DNA of 64,000 nucleotides from Mycoplasmopsis columbina. GTDB taxonomy: Bacteria; Bacillota_I; Bacilli_A; Mycoplasmatales; Metamycoplasmataceae. The position numbers and the translations under genes are program-made. Below are positions 11,231 through 23,942 of this stretch, in pieces (positions within the stretch are counted from its first letter, which is position 1; each line of letters begins with the position of its first letter). The stretch is from the NCBI RefSeq assembly GCF_900660685.1, contig NZ_LR215041.1:248001-312000 (forward strand), written 5' to 3'. The notes beneath the pieces are model-generated. The model was given only the letters and a program-made list of their open reading frames with translations, had not been told where the DNA came from and did not search any database.

Positions 11231-12274
11231 ATGCCAATTAATTTATTAGGTCGTAGCTTAGATTCAGCTTTAAATTTAACAACAGATGAAGTTAACTACG
11301 TATTAGATCTTTCAATCGATCTTAAAAAAGCAAAACAACAAGGATTACACGTTAACTCACGTCCTCTTGTTGGAAAAAACATTGTTATTTTATTCCAAAA
11401 AGATTCAACAAGAACACGTTGTGCTTTTGAAGTGGCAGCTGCTGATTTAGGTGCATCATGTACTTACATCGGACCTGCAGGTTCAAACTTTGGTAAAAAA
11501 GAATCAATCGAAGATACAGCGATGGTTTTAGGGCAAATGTATGATGGTATTGAATTCCGTGGATTCAAACAAGCAGATGTTGATGCTTTAGTTAAATACT
11601 CAGGTGTACCAGTATGAAATGGTTTAACTGATGCAGAACACCCAACACAAATGTTTGCAGATTACATGACTGTAAAAGAATTTAAAGGTGATTTAAAAGG
11701 TAAAAAAATTGTTTTTGCCGGAGATATCAAAAACAACGTTGCTCGTTCATTAATGATTGGTGCTGCTTTCTTTGGAATGCACATTGTATTATGTGGACCT
11801 AAAGCACAACACGAAATTGTTAAAAATGGACCAGAACACAAAGCAGTTTATGAAGAAGTTCAAAAATTATTTGCACGTAATGGTGGATCAGTAACATTTT
11901 CAGATAACAAATTAGAAGCTGCAAAAGGTGCAGATGTTATCTATACAGACGTATGAGTATCATTAGGTGAAGATTTCTCATTATTTGAACCACGTATCCA
12001 AGAATTAGGTGCTTTCCAAGTAGATATGGAAATGATTAAAGCTGCTAAAGAAGATGTAATTTTCTTACACTGCTTACCAGCCTTCCACGATGACCACACT
12101 TTATTCTCAGCCGAAATTAAAGAAAAATTTGGAAACAAATATCCAGTTGTTAAAACAGGTGCAATGGAAGTTACTGACGAAGTATTCCAATCAAAATACA
12201 ACAAATCAATCCAACAAGCTGGAAACCGTATGCACACAATTAAAGCTATTATTTTAGCAACATTAGGTTACTAA
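11231..12274 (+). CDS. arcB: Ornithine carbamoyltransferase, catabolic
   Basis: A 347-residue enzyme that phosphorolyses citrulline to ornithine and carbamoyl phosphate, the second step of arginine catabolism. The carbamoyl phosphate site STRTR (about residue 60) and HPTQM (in [13 protein letters not shown]) are present, and the ornithine-binding loop [12 protein letters not shown] is complete. The ATG at 11231 follows AAGGAG at ideal spacing. The 123-base gap after arcA has no terminator, so arcABC are probably one transcript, though an internal promoter is possible. Codon use is that of a highly expressed gene, like arcA. Confidence 0.96.
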
Positions 12275-12311
12275 TTCAATAGTAAATTAGTTTTTTAAGG
12301 AAATTTAAAAG

Positions 12312-13250
12312 ATGTCAAAAATTGTTATTGCATTAGGTGGAAACGCATTAGGAAATAATCCACAAGAACAGAAAGAACTTGTAAAAGTTCCAGCTAAAAA
12401 AGTAGCTGAATTAATTAAACAAGGTCACCAAGTGTTAGTAGGACACGGAAATGGTCCACAAGTTGGAATGATCTTCAACGCTTTTGCAGATGCAAAAAAA
12501 GTTAATGAAAAAACACCATTAGTACCATTTGCTGAAGCTGGTGGAATGAGCCAAGGTTACATTGGTTACCACATGTTAACAGCTATTTCAAATGAATTAC
12601 ACAAAGAAGGTTTGGGCGATAAAGATGTTTTATACTTTTTAACTCAAACTATTGTTGATGCAAATGATAAAGCTTTTGCTAATCCTACTAAACCAGTTGG
12701 ACCTTTCTATGCAACAAAAGAAGATGCAGAGAAAAACAATCCAAATTCAACAATTGTTGAAGATGCAGGTAGAGGATATAGAAAAGTTGTACCATCACCA
12801 AAACCACTTGATGTAGTTGGTATGAATGGTATTAAAAAAGCTTTTGATCAAGGTGCTGTAGTTATCGCAGGTGGTGGTGGAGGAATTCCAACCATTGTAA
12901 AAGCTGATGGAACTTATGAAGGAGTTGACGGAGTTATTGACAAAGATTTTGCTTTAGCTAAAATTGCTTCTAAAGTTAATGCCGACAACTTTATTGTTCT
13001 AACAGCAGTTGATTATGTTTACGTAAATTACAATAAACCAGATCAAAGAAAACTAGAAACAGTTACTGTAAGCGAATTGGAAGAATACATTAAACAAAAC
13101 CAATTTGCTCCAGGTAGCATGCTTCCAAAAGTTGAAGCAGCAATCGCCTTTGTTAAAGAAAACAAAAACAATGTTGCAATCATTGCCTCACTTGAAAAAG
13201 TGGGAGAAGCAATTAATGGTACCTCAGGTACTAGAGTTATTAATGGATAA
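12312..13250 (+). CDS. arcC: Carbamate kinase
   Basis: A 312-residue amino acid kinase family enzyme that transfers phosphate from carbamoyl phosphate to ADP, giving ATP, CO2 and ammonia: the energy-yielding step of the pathway. Characteristic segments are IVIALGGNALG at the N terminus, VGHGNGPQVGMI, AEAGGMSQGYIGY, VIAGGGGGIP and the C-terminal KVEAAIAFV. The start is fixed by AAGG upstream of ATG 12312. It lies 37 bases after arcB. Length equals that of typical ArcC. Confidence 0.96.
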   Translation: MSKIVIALGGNALGNNPQEQKELVKVPAKKVAELIKQGHQVLVGHGNGPQVGMIFNAFADAKKVNEKTPLVPFAEAGGMSQGYIGYHMLTAISNELHKEGLGDKDVLYFLTQTIVDANDKAFANPTKPVGPFYATKEDAEKNNPNSTIVEDAGRGYRKVVPSPKPLDVVGMNGIKKAFDQGAVVIAGGGGGIPTIVKADGTYEGVDGVIDKDFALAKIASKVNADNFIVLTAVDYVYVNYNKPDQRKLETVTVSELEEYIKQNQFAPGSMLPKVEAAIAFVKENKNNVAIIASLEKVGEAINGTSGTRVING

Positions 13251-13373
13251 TTTCCTAAATAAATTAGCAAAATATAAAAAAATAACAATTACGATTTAAT
13301 AAAGATATAAGATTTCTCACTATTTAAAATAATATTATAAAATTACAATGTATTAATAATACAAAATTAACCT

Positions 13374-13406
13374 AATTGTTCTTAAACATAGGGATTTAAG
13401 ACAATT
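13374..13406 (+). promoter_or_regulatory. Hairpin in the leader of the permease gene
   Basis: AATTGTTCTTAAA pairs with TTTAAGACAATT (one bulged T) around an 8-base loop CATAGGGA. It lies 38 bases before the arcD start and lacks a T-run. It may protect or regulate the permease mRNA, and may also mark a transcript boundary between arcC and arcD. Confidence 0.45.
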
Positions 13407-13443
13407 AAAATACAAAAAAATATAGAAAGATAAAAGGATAATT

Positions 13444-15159
13444 ATGAGCAAAGAACAAGAAACAAAATTTGCTCAAGAACCTTCTAAACAAAGAAAAATT
13501 TCTTTCTTCTCAGCGATGCTTATTGTTATAGGTGGGTCTGTTGGAGCTGGAATTTTCTTTAAATCTGGTGGTGTTCTTGGCAATGCTCAAAGTAGTTTAA
13601 TTCTTGCCATTATCTCTTGAATTCTTGCCTCATTTGCTGTTATTGCAATGGGGATTGCTTTAATTGAAATTGCGAGTGTTAAAAATGACAACTTGTCACT
13701 TATTGGTTGAGCAAAAGTATTCAACGGTAAAATTGTGGCAAATGCTACTAAAAACTTCATGGTATATGTTTATTTACCATTAACATACTTCTTTATGCCT
13801 CTTTATGTGTTCTTACCATTACAAGATGGTATAGGATCATTAATTGATAAAGATTCATTTACATTTGGAACTAGTGCAGACTGATTAATTTGAACAATTA
13901 TTTCATTAGTTATGACAGTTTACTTCCTTGTAGTTCCTGCATTATGATCAAAAGTTGGTGACGTTCAAAACAAAATTGTTACCTACATTAAATTCTTACC
14001 ATTAGCCTTTGTTGCATTATTGGGTATTATACTTGCAATCATTGGTAAAGGTGGTACAGCAGATATTCATGCCGGTTTAGATAAAGCCGTTACAAAAACA
14101 GTTGCACAAGGTGCACAATTCAAAGAAATTTTCGGATTAGGTGCTGGTTTTGGTGTTTTCTTATCATTAACAGCAATCTTCTTCGCATATGATGGGTTCT
14201 ATGTTGCTGCAGGTATTTCTTCAGAAATGAAAGAACCTAAAAAAACTCCTCTTGCTCTATTCTTAGGATTAGGAATTACAACTATTATTTACATTGTTAT
14301 TGCAATCTCAATGTCAATTAACGGTGGATCATTCTACGGAATGTTAGATTTCATGAAAAATGCTATGGGAGAAAAAGCGGGAAGAATTGTTTTTGGAATC
14401 ATGAACATTATGATTGCTATTGGTGTTCTTGGAATTATTAATGGTTTCTCAATGTGAGCGCCTCGTTATGTAGAAGATCTTTTAGCACAAGGTGAATTAC
14501 CTTTCTGAAAAAGAGTTTACAAAAAATTAAATCCAAATAAACCAGTAGTTGGAATTGTTTATTCATTAGTAATTACTATTCCAGTTGTTATTATCTTTAC
14601 TTTAATTGGTGCATTAGGTTACTTACCTGGTGCAGATTACACAATCTACAGTAATGATGCAAAACAATCAATGGCAAGACTTTACTACTTTGCTGACTTA
14701 ATGTCTAACTGAACAGCTCTATTTACATTCGGTTTCATTACCATGTCAATTTTTGGAGCTATTAGAAACAAAAAAACAGGCAAAATTAAAATTAATCAAG
14801 AAGTTAAAGGCTTTAAATTCTACGCTTGAACAGCCGTACTTATGGTTTCAGCTGCTTTATTAGTAACAATTGCAGTACCATTCATCGAATTATTCTTATT
14901 AATTGGATGAAGCAATCAAGCTGTAGCTGATACATTAAAACCAGCTGCAAATCCAGAAGCAAATGAAGTTTACTTAAAACAAGCTCAAGAATTATTTACA
15001 AACGCTATAATTTCTCGTGTACTTACTGTAGTAACTTTATTAATCTATGGAGCATTAAGCTTCTTACCAATGCCTATTGAAAACTACGTAATCAAGAGAA
15101 AATATGGTTCATTACAAAGATATGAACTTGAAAAAGCAAGAATCTTAAGCACAAACTAA
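13444..15159 (+). CDS. arcD: APC-family permease, probable arginine/ornithine antiporter
   Basis: A 571-residue integral membrane protein with about 12-14 hydrophobic segments and the APC signature GGSVGAGIFF at residues about 30-39. Its place straight after arcABC, and the pathway's need to exchange arginine for ornithine, make an arginine/ornithine antiporter the best guess. Substrate is inferred, not shown. Eleven or more tryptophans are TGA-coded, so only a short middle piece is open under the standard code. It is followed by a strong terminator. The 193-base gap after arcC, with its own hairpin, suggests separate control. Confidence 0.88.
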
Positions 15160-15164
15160 AAAGT

Positions 15165-15193
15165 AAAAAAAGGAACAATTTTGTTCCTTTTTT
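15165..15193 (+). terminator. Terminator of the arc cluster
   Basis: AAAAAGGAACAA/TTGTTCCTTTTT stem with a T-run, directly after the permease stop codon. Confidence 0.9.
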
Positions 15194-15260
15194 AATTCAA
15201 TTTTTTATTATTTTTTAATTCATCAAAGTGTAAATAAAAAAGGCTGTAGAGCCATTTAAT

Positions 15261-15800
15261 TTATAAGTATTTTTTATTAAAAATTCCAATGTAAGGCAAA
15301 TTACGCATTTTTTCTTTATAATCAAGACCAAAACCAACGATAAAAGCATCAGGTACTTCAAATCCCACACAATCAACTTCTAATTCCACTTTACGGTTCA
15401 TGGGTTTATTCAACAAGGTTAAAATTCTTAAACTTTGTGGTTTACGAGCTTCCAGAATATTTTTAATTTTTTGTAAAGTTATACCAGAGTCAACAATATC
15501 CTCAATAATTAAAACGTCTTTGTTTTGAATATCTTGTGCCAAATCCATGATAATTTTAACGCTTCCTGATGAATGATGAGCGCCAGCATATGAGGAAGCT
15601 GTCATAAAGTCTAAATCATGGTCAATTGTAACATCTTTAATTAGTTGTGCTAGAAAAGGAATTGAACCTTTTAAAAGACCAACTAAAACTAAATTTGAAC
15701 TTGTCGCATATGTTTCATTAACTCATTTTGCTAGTTCTTTAATTCTTTGTTCAATTTGATCTTGTGAAAATAAAACTTTTTCAATGCGATAATCTACCAT
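15261..15800 (-). CDS. hpt: Hypoxanthine (guanine) phosphoribosyltransferase
   Basis: A 179-residue purine salvage enzyme joining hypoxanthine or guanine to PRPP. The PRPP loop VLIIEDIVDSGITL is intact, and VGLLKGSIPFLAQL, the flexible-loop region SSYAGAHHSSG and the C-terminal FIVGFGLDYKEKMRNLPYIG all match the family. The true start is ATG 15800, behind AAGGAGT; a TGA-coded Trp hides the first 65 residues from standard-code translation. It is the last gene of a minus-strand run that starts at mnmA and follows two deoxynucleoside kinases, so the end of the operon is devoted to nucleotide salvage. Confidence 0.95.
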
Positions 15801-15826
15801 CTTACTCCTTAAATATTCATTTTGTT

Positions 15827-16477
15827 TTACTGTTTTTTAAAATTTTCAATAATTTGTATTGCTTGACTTAAAACTTCAACGTTACTTTTATTATTCACTT
15901 CGATAATGAAATAGGGAATTTGATATTTAGAAGCTAAAGCAATAAAAAGTTCTTTATAAAGATCATGTAATTGAAGAAAATAATCTTTATTATCTTCAAA
16001 ATTACTAATTTCGCTTTCTCTTCCTCTTTCAAAAATTCTCTCTTTAAAAGTTTCAAAAGATATATCTAAAAAAATTGCTAAATCAGGATTTTCTTTCATA
16101 TCGATAATTTCATGAAACATAGCATCAAAAGCTTTTAAGTATTTAGGAGGTTTTTTGGCTAAAGTTGCTACTGCAAAAATATAATGTTCTAAATTAAAGC
16201 GATCTAAAAAAACATGATTTTGTTCTGCACGATAACCTAAATTTTGATATTTCTCCATGGTTTTTTGAAAATTATCAGAAAGACTTTCTAAAATGTATGC
16301 TTGAAAACCAATATCAATGTTTTCTTTTTTTTCATACAATCATTTTAAAAAAGTATTAAAAACAATATCATCATTAGCAAATTCTTCTAGAAGGATTGAA
16401 TCTGCATAAGTTTGATTTAAAGCTTTGGCAAGAGTACTTTTCCCCGCACCAATCATTCCACTAATAGCAATTATCAT
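15827..16477 (-). CDS. Deoxynucleoside kinase (dAdo/dGuo kinase family), copy 1
   Basis: A 216-residue P-loop kinase. It starts MIIAISGMIGAGKSTLAKAL (Walker A GMIGAGKST). FLDRFNLEHYIFA supplies the DR motif of the family, and RGRESE is the LID arginine region. It phosphorylates deoxynucleosides for salvage; the exact base is not readable. It lies 26 bases upstream of hpt. A paralogue (16479-17153) ends one base before its start, so the two arose by tandem duplication and are translated together. Confidence 0.9.
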
Positions 16478-16478
16478 T

Positions 16479-17153
16479 TTAGGCCTCTAAATAACGTTTT
16501 TTGCTACTAAAATCGAAATTATCAATGATTGCTTTAGCTTTAGCAAAAACTTCATCTTCTGTCAAATTATCAGTTTCTATAATAACATAGTCTAAATTGT
16601 TTTTTTCAGCTTGTTTGATGAAAAGAGGTTTATAGAGATCATATAATGTTTTAAAATATTCAATATTTTGTTCTCAATTTTCTACCTCTACATTTCTTCC
16701 TCTTGCAAAAAGACGTTTTTTAAACGTTTCAAATGACATGTCTAAATAAATTGCTAAATCAGGAGTTTCATCTTCAGTAATTAAATGCGTAAATAATGCA
16801 TCATAACCCGCTAAATATTTGGGTCCTTTAGGTCTTAAATTTACATTTGCAAAAATGTAATGTTCAATACTAAAGCGATCTAGAAATAAGTGATTATTTT
16901 TAAAAGAATAACCTTTATTTTTAAAATTTTGAATTGTGTCATAAAGTTTTGAGGTGTGGTTTTCAACCACAAATGATTGAAAACCAATTGTTAAATTAGG
17001 TTGTTTTTCATACAATCATTTTAAGAATGTGTTAAAAACTTCATTGTTTTCTTCAAATTCTTCTAACATCATTGCATTATTATATTCTTTAACTAATCTT
17101 GCAGTGAGTGTACTTTTTCCACTGCTTATCATTCCACTTATTCCTATAAGCAT
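16479..17153 (-). CDS. Deoxynucleoside kinase, copy 2
   Basis: A 224-residue paralogue of the next gene, starting MLIGISGMISSGKSTLTARL. The Walker A is GMISSGKST, the DR motif lies in FLDRFSIEHYIFA, and the LID region is RGRNVE. The two copies align over their whole length, including the signature FNTFLKWLYEK, but differ in the P-loop and substrate-site surroundings, so they may have different base preferences or form a heterodimer, as known for some Firmicute deoxynucleoside kinases (inference). It starts 28 bases after greA, behind a GGAAGGGGA site. Confidence 0.9.
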
Positions 17154-17181
17154 CGTTTCCCCTTCCATTTTTTCAATTATT

Positions 17182-17673
17182 CTAATATTCAAATTTTAAA
17201 ACTTTAATAGAGTATTTATTTGGTACATCAACTTCAGTTACTTCGCCAATTTCAGCATCCATAATTGCAACAGCAATAGGTGATTCAGTTGAAATTTTGC
17301 CTTCAAAAGGGTTGCTATCATGACTACCCATGATAGTTACAACATGTTCTTGGTTAGTTTTTAAATTAAGATATGTAACTTTTGCTCCAATACCAATTTT
17401 TTGTCTTGCAGAAGCACTACGAGAAGATTCTTCATAAAGTTCTGCTTTTTGTAAAATATCTTCTAATTCAAGAATTCTACCTTCAATTTGAGCTTGTTTA
17501 TCTCTTGCTGCATCATACTCAGCATTTTCTGAAAGGTCACCTTGCGCTCTAGCTTCTTTTAATTCGGCCTGTACAGCAGGTCTTTCAACTTTAATTAAAT
17601 TTTCATATTCTGCACGATATTTATCAAGAGTTTCCTTGGTAAGTAAAATTTTATCTTCTTTCTTAATTGCCAT
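17182..17673 (-). CDS. greA: Transcription elongation factor GreA
   Basis: A 163-residue factor that rescues backtracked RNA polymerase by stimulating transcript cleavage. The N-terminal coiled coil (residues about 10-80) carries the tip ARAQGDLSENAEYDAARDKQ with the acidic residues that reach the catalytic Mg2+. A C-terminal FKBP-like domain follows (TIMGSHDSNPFEGKISTESPIAVA). Length is standard. ATG 17673 follows AAAGGAG. A perfect inverted repeat TTATTAAAT/ATTTAATAA lies in the 68-base gap upstream (17711-17732). Confidence 0.96.
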   Translation of the reverse strand: MAIKKEDKILLTKETLDKYRAEYENLIKVERPAVQAELKEARAQGDLSENAEYDAARDKQAQIEGRILELEDILQKAELYEESSRSASARQKIGIGAKVTYLNLKTNQEHVVTIMGSHDSNPFEGKISTESPIAVAIMDAEIGEVTEVDVPNKYSIKVLKFEY

Positions 17674-17741
17674 TTTTGCTCCTTTATGTTTTTAGAATAA
17701 ATCAATTTTATTAAATATAAATTTAATAAGGGAAAGGTTTT

Positions 17742-18410
17742 TTATTTTTTTACAATGTAGAGGAATTTGTTTTTTACATGACTAATTTCATAAAGAATTT
17801 TTTGTTCTTTTAAAATTTTAGCCATAAGTTTTAAGTCTTTTTTGTTTTCTTTATTTTGAATAACAACTAGCATACCTTTTTCATCTAGCAAAGAAAAGTA
17901 TTGCTTAAAAATTTCTTGATTTGATAAATTTGAATTAATTGCAAAAATCAATTTATAAGTTTTGTTAATTTCTTTAATTAATAGGGGTTTTTTAGGAAAA
18001 TATTGAGGAAAGTCTAACACAGCTAAATTTCATTGTTTAACATCAAAATTTTGATTCAATAATTCAATATTTCCATAACCTAAATAATTTAAAGTAGCAT
18101 ATTCATATTCTACTTTTTCACCTATAACTAAGGTATTTTTTGCTTTGTTTAAATAAGTTGTATTAATCAAATTTTCAAGATCTTTATTATCCACTTTTGG
18201 TTTTAAATGTTTTTCTAATTCAATTGGTAATTGACCAAGATTTTCACCTCTTAATTCTAGAATTATTTCATGTGCTTTCTTAGTTTCTTCATCAATAACT
18301 TTTTTTCTTAATTTTCTAGTTTTAAGAAATAAAAAACCATAAATTAATGCTGCGATTGTAATTACAACAAAAACTGAAATAATTAAACCATTTCTCACTG
18401 CAATGCTCAT
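17742..18410 (-). CDS. Membrane-anchored protein, putative methyltransferase-like (mollicute family)
   Basis: A 222-residue protein with one N-terminal membrane segment (residues about 8-29), a helical linker and a C-terminal domain that ends in a Rossmann-like beta strand pattern (YKLIFAINSN, GMLVVIQN, FLYIVKK). From memory this matches the mycoplasma family labelled BC85_0335, putative methyltransferase. No strong SAM-binding glycine motif is visible, so activity is doubtful. It starts one base after ruvX and precedes greA. Confidence 0.6.
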
Positions 18411-18411
18411 A

Positions 18412-18837
18412 TTAAATTTCTTTGCCTCCGTAGTCTAAAAAGTCTTGAAGAATAAAGGTTGCAGCAAGAGTATCTTTATGTTTTTTACGCTTATTTATAG
18501 ATAATTTAGCTTCTTTTAAAATTTTTTGTGCTTTAATTGTTGAACCATATTCATCTACTAAAAAAACTTTAAGATTGAAAGTTTTTTTTAATTGTTGTGC
18601 AAAAGTTTCAATCATTAAAGTTCTTTCACTTTTATCACCATTACTGCGTAATGGATGTCCTAAAATTAAAGTATCAATAGTGTTAAAGCAATTAAGTTCT
18701 TTAATTTCGTTTATAACTTGATCAAAATCTAATTCACTAAAGTTAATAGTCTTTAAACTACTTGCAATAATTCCAGAATCATCGCTAATGGCAAAACCAC
18801 AAGTTTTAGTTCCTAAATCTAAGGCTAATTTACGCAT
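18412..18837 (-). CDS. ruvX: Putative Holliday junction resolvase RuvX/YqgF
   Basis: A 141-residue RNase H-fold protein. It has [16 protein letters not shown] (first catalytic Asp), [17 protein letters not shown] and [12 protein letters not shown], and ends with [15 protein letters not shown], which carries the last catalytic Asp. YqgF homologues act in 16S rRNA 5' processing or recombination; both roles are documented for the family. It overlaps the alaS stop by 8 bases, an arrangement that couples translation. Confidence 0.93.
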   Translation of the reverse strand: MRKLALDLGTKTCGFAISDDSGIIASSLKTINFSELDFDQVINEIKELNCFNTIDTLILGHPLRSNGDKSERTLMIETFAQQLKKTFNLKVFLVDEYGSTIKAQKILKEAKLSINKRKKHKDTLAATFILQDFLDYGGKEI

Positions 18838-21454
18838 TAACTAACTCTTTAATAATGTTTTCTAAATTATCTTGATTATCTATTTTTCCCATTGCTAAAA
18901 TTGGTGAACCACCACCTCTTCCATTTAAAGATTTAGCAATTTTTTGGAAAAGTAAATTTGCGTTATCAACTTTAACAGCAACCACAAGTAAAGTTTGTTT
19001 TTGATCTTTTGTTCCTACAAAAATATATGCATCAGGATATTTTTCTCTTAATGTTGAAGCAATAACTTTTACTTGTGAAGGATCTAAATTAAAATTAAAG
19101 TACATTTTTTTATTATTAACATCTTCAAAATGAACATTTTCATAATCAAATTCAATGTTTGATTTTTCTTTGTTGACCTTTTTAAAATCTTCTCTTGCTT
19201 GTTCAATAAGTTTAAGGATTAAATTGTATTTATCAATGTTGTTTAAATCATTTAAATTTATTTCTAAATTGTAATTGGCGTCTAATGATTTAGTTTTATT
19301 TACAATATTATTCAATTCATTTAAGTAGAAATCAACTTGATCGCTATAGAATTTGTCAACTAAAGCATTTGAAGTAACAACCCTAATTCTAAATACTCCA
19401 GCTTGTTTTCTTTCAACAGCAACAATTTTAAAATTCTCTAATTGTGAACTATATTCTAAGTGTGTTCCACCACAGAGATCGCTCGTAACATCTCCTCATT
19501 TTACTAAACGAACATTTTTAGGATCCATATATTCAGTTTCTTGGATGGTCATAATAACGCCCATTTTTTTTGCTTTTTCAGTGGTGGTGTTTAAATATTC
19601 ACGTTTAATATTTCTTTTAATGATCTCTTGCATAATTGCTTCAACTTCAGCAATTTGTGCATCAGTAGGTTTTTCATCCGCTGGAAAGTCGAAAGTAAAT
19701 CTTTCATAAGTAATATCTGAACCTAGTTGTTCAATTTGCGGTCCTAAAACTTTTCTTAAAGCACTAAAAACTAAGTGTGTAGCAGAGTGATTTCTTGCTA
19801 AATTTAATCTTTTTGCACTATCGACATAACATTCGATTGGATCTTGATTATTAACAACACCTTCAACTTTATGTACATGATTTGCAAATTTGTCTTTAAA
19901 GACATCTAAAACTTTTATTTTGTTGCCGTTTTGGATCATGTATCCTTCATCATGATTTTGTCCACCAGAAGTTGCATAAAAAGGAGTTTTATCAAGAATT
20001 AAATAACCAATACCATTAATTTCATTTACTTCGTTTTCATTATTTAAAAGCATTAAAACATTCGATTTTGCTTCTAGATAATCATAGCCTATAAATTCAT
20101 CAATTTTGTCTTCAATTAAAGTTAATGAATTTATTACTCCTTGCATACCTTCGGCTTTATCACCTCTTGATTTAATTGCATGTTCTTCTTTTGCAGCTTC
20201 AAATTCAACCATATTAACACTTATATTTGATGAGGCAAGAATTTCTATAGTCAGTTCTATAGGAAAGCCGTATGTATCCAACATTTTAAATGCTTCTTTT
20301 CCACTTAATTCCTTAGTGTTTTCATCAATAAATTGTTGTAGTAATAATTTTCCTTTTTCAATTGTTTTATGGAATAATTCTTCTTCATCTTTAATTGCTT
20401 TTTTTACTGGTTCAACATCATATTCAAATGGAAGAGAATTTTTTACTACTTCTACTAATTTATAGAGGAATAAATCTTTAATTCCTAATTGCATTCCTTT
20501 ATAAATTGCTCTTCTAATTAAACGTCTAATAATATAACCTCTACCCACATTAGAAACTTTTGCTCCATCAGCAATAGCGTTAGTTGCAGTTCTAATATGA
20601 TCGGCAATAACTTTAAAGTGCTGATTAATTAATTCTTGCTCTTTTTCCCTAGTAAAATAGTTGTTTACATCATATTTGTAATTTGAAAATTTTTCAATTT
20701 CTTTAATGATATTAATGAATAAATCAGAATCATAATTTGTTGGAGCATCTTGCATAATTGATGCAATTCTTTCTAATCCTGCGCCTGTATCAATATTTTT
20801 TTGTTTTAATTCGGTGTAATTATTTTCTCCATCATTATTGAAAGTTGAAAAAACAATATTTCAAATTTCAATATATCTATCATTTTCTATATCGTTTTGT
20901 AATAATTCAATACCACGTTGATCATATTTTTCGCCACGATCATAGAAAATTTCAGTATTTGGTCCACATGGCCCAGAACCAACATCTCAGAAATTAGTTT
21001 TTCTATCTCCAGGAATTAAGTGATTTTCTTCTACTCCATGACTTTTTCAAAGTTCCTTTGTTTCCAAATCATCTTTAAAATAAGTAAAATACAACTTATT
21101 CATGTCCATTTTCAAAATAGTAGTTAAATATTCAAAGGCAAAAGCAATAGCTTCTTTTTTAAAGTAATCACCAATTGAAAAATTTCCTAGCATTTCAAAA
21201 AATGTATGATGTCTTGCAGTTACTCCAACATTTTCAATATCATTCGTTCTAATTGCCTTTTGACTATTAACTAAACGATTTTTTGGAGGAACTTTTTTAC
21301 CTGAAAAATAGTCTTTTAAAGTAGCGACTCCAGAATTAATTCACAAAAGTGAAGGATCTTTAACAGGAATTAAAGATTTTGATGGAACTTCTAAATGATC
21401 TTTTGATTTAAAAAAATTAATTCAACTTTGTCTAATTTCTTTTGATGTCATCAT
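18830..21454 (-). CDS. alaS: Alanyl-tRNA synthetase
   Basis: An 874-residue class II synthetase charging tRNA-Ala. The catalytic core ([59 protein letters not shown]) is followed by the editing domain with HSATH and CGGTHLEY zinc/editing motifs and a DHHA1 C-terminal domain with [14 protein letters not shown]. The start is the first of two ATG codons, behind TAGGAGA. TGA tryptophans break it into several short frames under the standard code. Eleven bases separate it from mnmA; ruvX overlaps its end. Confidence 0.97.
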
Positions 21455-21465
21455 AATAATTTCTC

Positions 21466-22581
<1,116 letters not shown>

Positions 22582-22662
22582 TCACCCTCCAAACTTATCA
22601 TAGGAATACTAGTATATTAATATTAAATAATAATACTAATATTATTTTTTAAATATAAATAT

Positions 22663-22690
22663 ATAAAAAAGAGTAAGTACTACTCTTTAA
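22663..22690 (-). terminator. Terminator of the pgi operon
   Basis: Read on the minus strand, AAAGAGTA pairs with TACTCTTT around a 5-base loop and is followed by further T. It overlaps the pgi stop codon. Confidence 0.75.
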
Positions 22691-23942
22691 AACTTTTAAA
22701 AATATTATTTTTATAAACATCAACTCCAGGTTGATTAAATGGATTAACTCCATTTAAAACTCCATTCATTGTTGCAATGTAAAAAAACATTTGAAATAAA
22801 AAACCAAAATTGAATTCATTGATATTTTCTATAGTAATTCTAATATCATCTTCCTCTAGAAAATTTTCTTGTGTAATTAGTTTTTTTCTTAATAAACTTC
22901 AATTTACTTCATGTAATTTAGTTCCATCTAAATAGGGCAATTTATTTGAATATTCTTTTTCTAAATTATCTAAATTTTGCGCTTGATTATTTTTAAAATT
23001 AATAATAGTTTTTAAGACATTTTTATGTTTTAAATTCATTTGAGAATTATAAGTATTTGAAGTAAAAAGACCTTTTCCATTTTTAGATCTAGTTTCAACA
23101 AGAAGTTGAATAATTCATTTTAATATTGTTGAATTTTTTGAATTAATTATTTCAAAAAGTTCAACATTTATTTTTTTACTTAGAGAATACTTCAAAGCAG
23201 TATATTTATAAGCATAATTTTGTTCAAAATTAAAAATTTTAAAATTTTTATTTGCTTCTAAAGCACCTTTTAAATAGTTTTTAACATCAATTCCTGCACA
23301 CATTAGGGGAAATAAAGTTACATTACTAAAAGCTGCAAAACGAATAACAATTTCTTCAGGAATATTAAGAAATTTGTAGTTGTTTTCACTAGCTAAATCA
23401 TGTAAAACACCTTTTTTTGAATCACTTGTTATAAAAATAAGTTTTTTGGCATTATTTGCGCCTATTTTACTTTCTAATAGTTTTCTAAATTCACGAAATG
23501 CTAAAGCAGGTTCAATAGGTGCTCCACTTTTTGAAATAACATTAATTGCAAATCTTTTATTTTCAACATATTTTAATTGTTCAATTAAACTTTCAGCGCT
23601 AATAGATTGACCAACAAAAAGGAGTTCAATATTTTTTTTATTTTTATCTTTTTTATAGATATTTTCGTAAATTGTTTTTGTTGGTAAAATAGCACTACCA
23701 GTTCCTATAACCACTAAAACTTTTATATCTTTATCAACCAAATCTTTAGCTAAACTTTCAAGATATTCAATTTTATTATTTTCTAACTCTTTTTCTGGCA
23801 AATCAATTCATGCAAGAAATTTTTTCTCGATAATTTGCCGATTTAAAACATTTTGATAAACTTTATTTATTTGTTCTTGATTTTTTTCTAATTCATCTAT
23901 TAAAGAGGGATTTTGGTAAAAAATTCTTAATATTTTATTCAT
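22680..23942 (-). CDS. pgi: Glucose-6-phosphate isomerase, divergent
   Basis: A 420-residue protein of the PGI family, close to the usual mycoplasmal length of about 430. Homology is clear at NVISKSGAPIEPALAFREFR, the GKGLFTSN stretch and the C-terminal NGVNPFNQPGVDVYK. Two hallmark segments are altered: the glycine-rich sugar-phosphate motif (usually GIGGSYLG) reads IGTGSAILPTK, and the GGRFSVLT segment reads VIRFAAFSNVT. It may be a slow or re-purposed enzyme. Its start overlaps the end of a second PGI-like gene by 8 bases. The non-glycolytic lifestyle suggested by the arc genes could explain relaxed selection. Confidence 0.85.
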
